The translations under genes were made by a program, and so were the position numbers. From NCBI GenBank assembly GCA_027068765.1, contig JAMOMC010000137.1, positions 1 through 46,222 on the forward strand: 46,222 bases of DNA, given 5' to 3'. Below the pieces are notes generated by a model. The model searched no databases. It was not told the DNA's origin and saw only the letters and a list, made by a program, of their open reading frames with translations. This document shows positions 42,849 to 46,222 of this stretch, piece by piece. The stretch's first letter is position 1. Each line of letters begins with the position of its first letter. This DNA comes from Campylobacterales bacterium. GTDB taxonomy: Bacteria > Campylobacterota > Campylobacteria > Campylobacterales > QNZT01.

Positions 42849-44870
42849 ATGAAAAGATATATAGCTATAGCACTTTTAGCTGTTGTTATGATTGGCTGTG
42901 GTAGTAAAAGTAGTGGACCTGATTCTGAGACAGAAAAAACTACAAAATTAAAAGGTATTGCTGTTGATGATTTGATTGTCAATGGTATTGTCAGTGCTTA
43001 TGCCGCATCAAATTCATCAACTGTATTAGCTACAGGACGAACAGATGCGGATAATGGCTCATATGTACTAGATGTTTCATACGATGGGGTTATCATCATA
43101 AAAGTAACTTGCGATGCAAATTCATTAATGAAAAATCCAGTTGATAATACAACAAAAGCATGTATAAGTGGTCTTCAGCTTCGTTCTGCTGTTGCAGTGA
43201 CACCAACTAGCGGAGAAATAGAAGTTAATACCTCACCTCTTAGTGAACTTATGGTTAGACAAATGAATGAAAATGGTACAACTGTTGCAGACTTAACTGA
43301 GGCACAAAATAACATTGGATTGATGTTTGGTCTTGATCCGGTAGCTGAAAATCCAGTAGAAAATAATTCATATAGTAAAATTATTGGAGCTATTCATAGC
43401 ATGGTTGATTCAGATAGCAATAAAACTATTTTAGATATTATTGATGAAATAAATAATGATTTAAAAGATGGTATAGCAGGTGATGATGGCAATATATCTA
43501 CTCAATTAGCACAAGCTATGACTAATAAAAATGTGTCAAATAATCTAACTGAAAATAATGGTAATTATACACCCCCAACAAATGCTGCTCCATTAAGTGA
43601 TATCGCACAATCAAAAGAATTTTTTAATTCTCTTCGTACACAAGCGATGAGTGTTGTGGATTATAAAAATAGCGGCACTCCTGGATTTTTGGATAATGAA
43701 GTCGATAATTTAGGAACAGCTTTGGGAGATGTGGCACTTAATGCTGGTATTGCAGGAGATTATGTGGCTAGCATAACTGGTAATATACTTGAAGCTATTG
43801 ATAATGATTCAGATGAAAGCACTAATACTATCGAAAAAGGTACAAGAAGTGTTACAGTTACAAAAAGCCAAACAGACTCATCTGTTTGGACATATATTGT
43901 TGTGGGAACAAGTTATACTGGAACAGTTACATTGCCAGTAGAAACTCCATCAGATATCTCACCTGATAATTTTACATCACTTAATTTGGTATTTGACGGT
44001 ACTATACCTTTGAAAGAGGTAGGAAACTCTTCTAATGCGGGTGAGCAAACATTTACAACAAACATGACACTTACAAAAACAACAGCTGGTGCCGATTTTA
44101 TTCTTAGTAATGCAATACTTAGTACAGATGTGGAATCTTTAAATATCTCAAATTTATCAATCAGCACTAAGTATGATTATAATAATACAGCAGAAGATGA
44201 TAAGTTAAGTATGCATTTTATAGAGCTACAGTCATTAACATTTGGTGGTGTAATTAGTGGATATAGTATGGGCGGAACACTCTTGGTGCCAACATATGTT
44301 TTAAATAGTAGTTTGAACGGCAAAGGCTTTATCGAAGAAAATAATGGTGACTACAATAGTGATGAAAAATTTTATAATAGTGCAAATCTCCCAAAAGTAA
44401 TAACTTTTACAGGAGATATCAACAATACAACTACTAATGCTAGCTTAAGTGGTACTTTAAATGTTGATTGGCTAAATGCAGCTACAATGGATTTGACTGA
44501 AGGCTCAAACGATAAACAAAGCATTAATATTTCATTTAATGGAAAACTTCAAATACCATCAATTCCTATGATGATTATAAATCTAGGATATACAAATCCA
44601 TCTCAAAACAATAATTTTACATTTTCTTATAGTTATGATGCAACTGTAATTAATGGAAGTGGCAACTTTGACCAAGATATGGAAAATGGCACAATTACCT
44701 TAACTAATCATTTAGGTTTAGAAGCAACAATTATTCAGGCAGATGGAAATACAGTTTATGGCTCACAAAGTAGTGTGAAAAAGAGTGGAAAATCAATAGG
44801 TGAACTTCAAGAAAGAGAAGGAGTCCCAGTTATTAAATACATAGATGGAACATTTGAGTCACTCCCATAA
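42849..44870 (+). CDS. Large secreted lipoprotein of unknown function
   Basis: 673 residues from the ATG at 42849, which follows AAAGGAAAAATT and gives a lipoprotein signal ending in IGC; the longer ORF start is unlikely. The N-terminal part (KLKGIAVDDLIVNGIVSAYAA, TGRTDADNGSYVLDVS) looks like a carboxypeptidase-regulatory-type beta sandwich, then a helical, Asn-rich region near 110-330, and a long beta-rich C-terminal half. Such lipoproteins are frequent in Campylobacterota but their role is not known to me. Its stop is one base before the next start, so the two are a pair. Confidence 0.7.
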   Translation: MKRYIAIALLAVVMIGCGSKSSGPDSETEKTTKLKGIAVDDLIVNGIVSAYAASNSSTVLATGRTDADNGSYVLDVSYDGVIIIKVTCDANSLMKNPVDNTTKACISGLQLRSAVAVTPTSGEIEVNTSPLSELMVRQMNENGTTVADLTEAQNNIGLMFGLDPVAENPVENNSYSKIIGAIHSMVDSDSNKTILDIIDEINNDLKDGIAGDDGNISTQLAQAMTNKNVSNNLTENNGNYTPPTNAAPLSDIAQSKEFFNSLRTQAMSVVDYKNSGTPGFLDNEVDNLGTALGDVALNAGIAGDYVASITGNILEAIDNDSDESTNTIEKGTRSVTVTKSQTDSSVWTYIVVGTSYTGTVTLPVETPSDISPDNFTSLNLVFDGTIPLKEVGNSSNAGEQTFTTNMTLTKTTAGADFILSNAILSTDVESLNISNLSISTKYDYNNTAEDDKLSMHFIELQSLTFGGVISGYSMGGTLLVPTYVLNSSLNGKGFIEENNGDYNSDEKFYNSANLPKVITFTGDINNTTTNASLSGTLNVDWLNAATMDLTEGSNDKQSINISFNGKLQIPSIPMMIINLGYTNPSQNNNFTFSYSYDATVINGSGNFDQDMENGTITLTNHLGLEATIIQADGNTVYGSQSSVKKSGKSIGELQEREGVPVIKYIDGTFESLP

Positions 44871-44871
44871 T

Positions 44872-45999
44872 ATGAAATATTTGCCAGCTATTTTGGTTGG
44901 CAAATTACTTTTTTTCAGTACCATTCATGCTGGAGTAATACAATTTTTTGACCCTACAAAAATCTATCAAAATCAAACTCTCCAAGTAGATTTAAAAACA
45001 TTTATAGCAAATGACCCAGTTTCTATGAAAGAGTTTTTTGATGACTGGAAAGGTGAATATACTCCCAAAGATACTCAAAATATTGCTTTGCTTGATAGTA
45101 GATTTGCTGTTGGTGTTTCTTTGAAAAAAAATTATTATTTAGAATATTTTTACCAATATAGTGTTTTTCTTGACACAAATAAAGAGTTTACGGATTTTTT
45201 GCATAGTGTAAAAAATAAAAATAATTTAATAGCTAATAAAATCTATACACCTAAGTTGGATATCATTGGCATAAAACAAAATGGTTTGCTTGTATCAAAA
45301 AGTCAAAAAATATTTGAAAATGATAAATATACTTTTGGTTTAGCAGGAGCCTTTTATATATCTTATGGCACAGAGATGCAAGATGGGGTCGTTAATGGAG
45401 ATATAATATCAACAGGTGCAAAAGATTATGATATTGATGTAAGCTCATCATACTATTACACACATAACTATCTATATGATTTAGATGTTAAAGGTGCTTA
45501 TGGATATGGATATGGTTCTCATGTAGGATTATATTATGAAAATAAAGAGTATTTACTGAAAATAAAGTTTTTAGCAAATGATTTGGTAAGTAAAATGTAT
45601 TGGAAAAATCTCCCATATAGCAAGATTTTACTAAAAACAAAAAACAAAAGTTATAATGAAAATGGCTATGTAAAGTATGCCCCAAGTATCAGTGGATTGG
45701 AGCAATATAGAAATTACACCCAAAGACTTGTGCCAAGCTATAAATTTGAAAGTAATTTAAAGCTAAAAAACATAGCTTTAATAGGAGGAATTGAACATAA
45801 GTATAAAATAAATTTTCCATATCTAAAAATGACCTATGAATTTAATCAAGCTCAAACCTTTGATATCATGTATGAGAGTAGATTTGGAAGTTTTGGTTTT
45901 GGGTATGAGTATAAGTGGTTCAAAGTAGAAATTATTGCTAACAAGTTTACAAACTTTTCCTCTTTTGGGTTTAATACTAATTTTAAATATAAATTTTAA
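44872..45999 (+). CDS. Outer-membrane beta-barrel protein paired with the lipoprotein
   Basis: 375 residues from the ATG at 44872 (two bases after the previous stop codon's first overlap region, TAATATG). Signal-like start MKYLPAILVGKLLFFSTIHAG, then about 12-14 alternating aromatic-rich strands (YYLEYFYQYSVF, YDLDVKGAYGYGYGSHVGLYY, FGFGYEYKWFKVEIIANKF) and a terminal Phe (NTNFKYKF), as in outer-membrane barrels. No family recognised. Coupling to the upstream lipoprotein suggests a two-component outer-membrane complex. Confidence 0.65.
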   Translation: MKYLPAILVGKLLFFSTIHAGVIQFFDPTKIYQNQTLQVDLKTFIANDPVSMKEFFDDWKGEYTPKDTQNIALLDSRFAVGVSLKKNYYLEYFYQYSVFLDTNKEFTDFLHSVKNKNNLIANKIYTPKLDIIGIKQNGLLVSKSQKIFENDKYTFGLAGAFYISYGTEMQDGVVNGDIISTGAKDYDIDVSSSYYYTHNYLYDLDVKGAYGYGYGSHVGLYYENKEYLLKIKFLANDLVSKMYWKNLPYSKILLKTKNKSYNENGYVKYAPSISGLEQYRNYTQRLVPSYKFESNLKLKNIALIGGIEHKYKINFPYLKMTYEFNQAQTFDIMYESRFGSFGFGYEYKWFKVEIIANKFTNFSSFGFNTNFKYKF

Positions 46000-46041
46000 A
46001 TAAGGAGTGGACGACTGAGATTAGAAAAAACTATGGTAATT

Positions 46042-46076
46042 AAATACCTGCCTTAAATGATAAAAGACAGGTATTT
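46042..46076. terminator. Hairpin between convergent genes
   Basis: AAATACCTG (46042-46050) and CAGGTATTT (46068-46076) form a 9-bp stem around a 17-base loop, between the barrel gene and the convergent peroxiredoxin gene. Probably a bidirectional terminator; T runs are weak. Confidence 0.5.
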
Positions 46077-46089
46077 ATACTAAAAGTGC

Positions 46090-46222
46090 TTATAGATCTT
46101 TCTCATTTTTTGCCAAATACTCAGCAACACCTTCTGTAGTAGCTTTCATACCTTCATCACCTTTGCTCCAGCCAGCAGGACAAACTTCACCGTGCTCGTT
46201 TGTAAAGAGCATTGTATCTACC
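46090..46222 (-). CDS. 2-Cys peroxiredoxin (AhpC/Prx), C-terminal fragment at window edge
   Basis: The last 43 residues read VDTMLFTNEHGEVCPAGWSKGDEGMKATTEGVAEYLAKNEKDL. HGEVCPAGW is the resolving-cysteine motif of typical 2-Cys peroxiredoxins of the AhpC/Prx1 group, which reduce peroxides. The rest lies beyond the window. Too short for the ORF track, but the motif is diagnostic. Confidence 0.9.
   Translation of the reverse strand, partial: VDTMLFTNEHGEVCPAGWSKGDEGMKATTEGVAEYLAKNEKDL

Noticed and set aside
1-46222. CRISPR arrays, tRNA or rRNA genes, prophage
   Set aside because: No regularly spaced repeats, tRNA cloverleafs, rRNA segments or phage structural genes were recognised on reading.

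Overview
The window looks like a chromosomal piece of a low-GC Campylobacterota (Epsilonproteobacteria), most like a Sulfurimonas/Sulfurovum-type respiratory bacterium. The reasons are the AT-rich coding style, dense gene packing with ATGA/GTGA/TTGA stop-start overlaps, frequent TTG and GTG starts, and the gene content: cytochrome cd1 nitrite reductase, cNOR, diheme peroxidase, long-form HPF, short Pgi and a DUF4080 radical SAM protein. Genus is inference only.

Layout. 1-3780 is an accessory, partly decayed region. It holds a CarF/TMEM189-like lipid desaturase whose 5' part is in another frame across an A7 run, an orphan CopG-type antitoxin with a palindromic operator, a frameshifted and truncated REP-associated (RAYT) transposase, a DUF5615 toxin fragment, and two overlapping proteasome-like Ser-type Ntn hydrolases. 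3779-5350 holds the alkylation repair pair alkA-ogt. 5347-7743 is a cell-wall pair, an L,D-transpeptidase plus a DUF882/M15 endopeptidase, arranged as E. coli ldtD-mepK. 7769-12234 groups lipoprotein and protein export: lolA, secA, lolC/E. 12287-19666 is an MSHA-like locus with a large secreted MshQ-type protein and three prepilins, followed by hpf.

20330-30943 is mostly respiration, all on the minus strand: a diheme cytochrome c peroxidase, an AraC regulator, an SDR, a small membrane protein, nirE, a cytochrome c-d1 protein of NirN/NirF type, nirS, a 50-residue small membrane protein missed by the ORF track, norB, norC, a small membrane protein, and a DNR-like Crp/Fnr regulator. A Crp/Fnr box sits about 41.5 bases upstream of the predicted nor transcription start.

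31021-40982 has a B12-binding radical SAM protein, a lipoprotein, dapE, and then a tightly overlapping operon: pgi, an MPGP-type phosphatase, a MOFRL glycerate kinase, a GpgS-like glucosyltransferase, a GH13 sucrose-phosphorylase-like enzyme, and galU. Together these encode an apparently complete synthesis and recycling route for the compatible solute glucosylglycerate. The remainder holds an outer-membrane barrel, ridA, rplU (separated from its usual partner rpmA by a transposase remnant), a large lipoprotein with a coupled outer-membrane protein, and the end of a 2-Cys peroxiredoxin.

The main candidates for something under-described are the tandem Ser-Ntn hydrolases, the desaturase with its homopolymer frameshift, the glucosylglycerate cycle operon, the mini MSHA-like locus, and the small proteins embedded in the nir-nor cluster.
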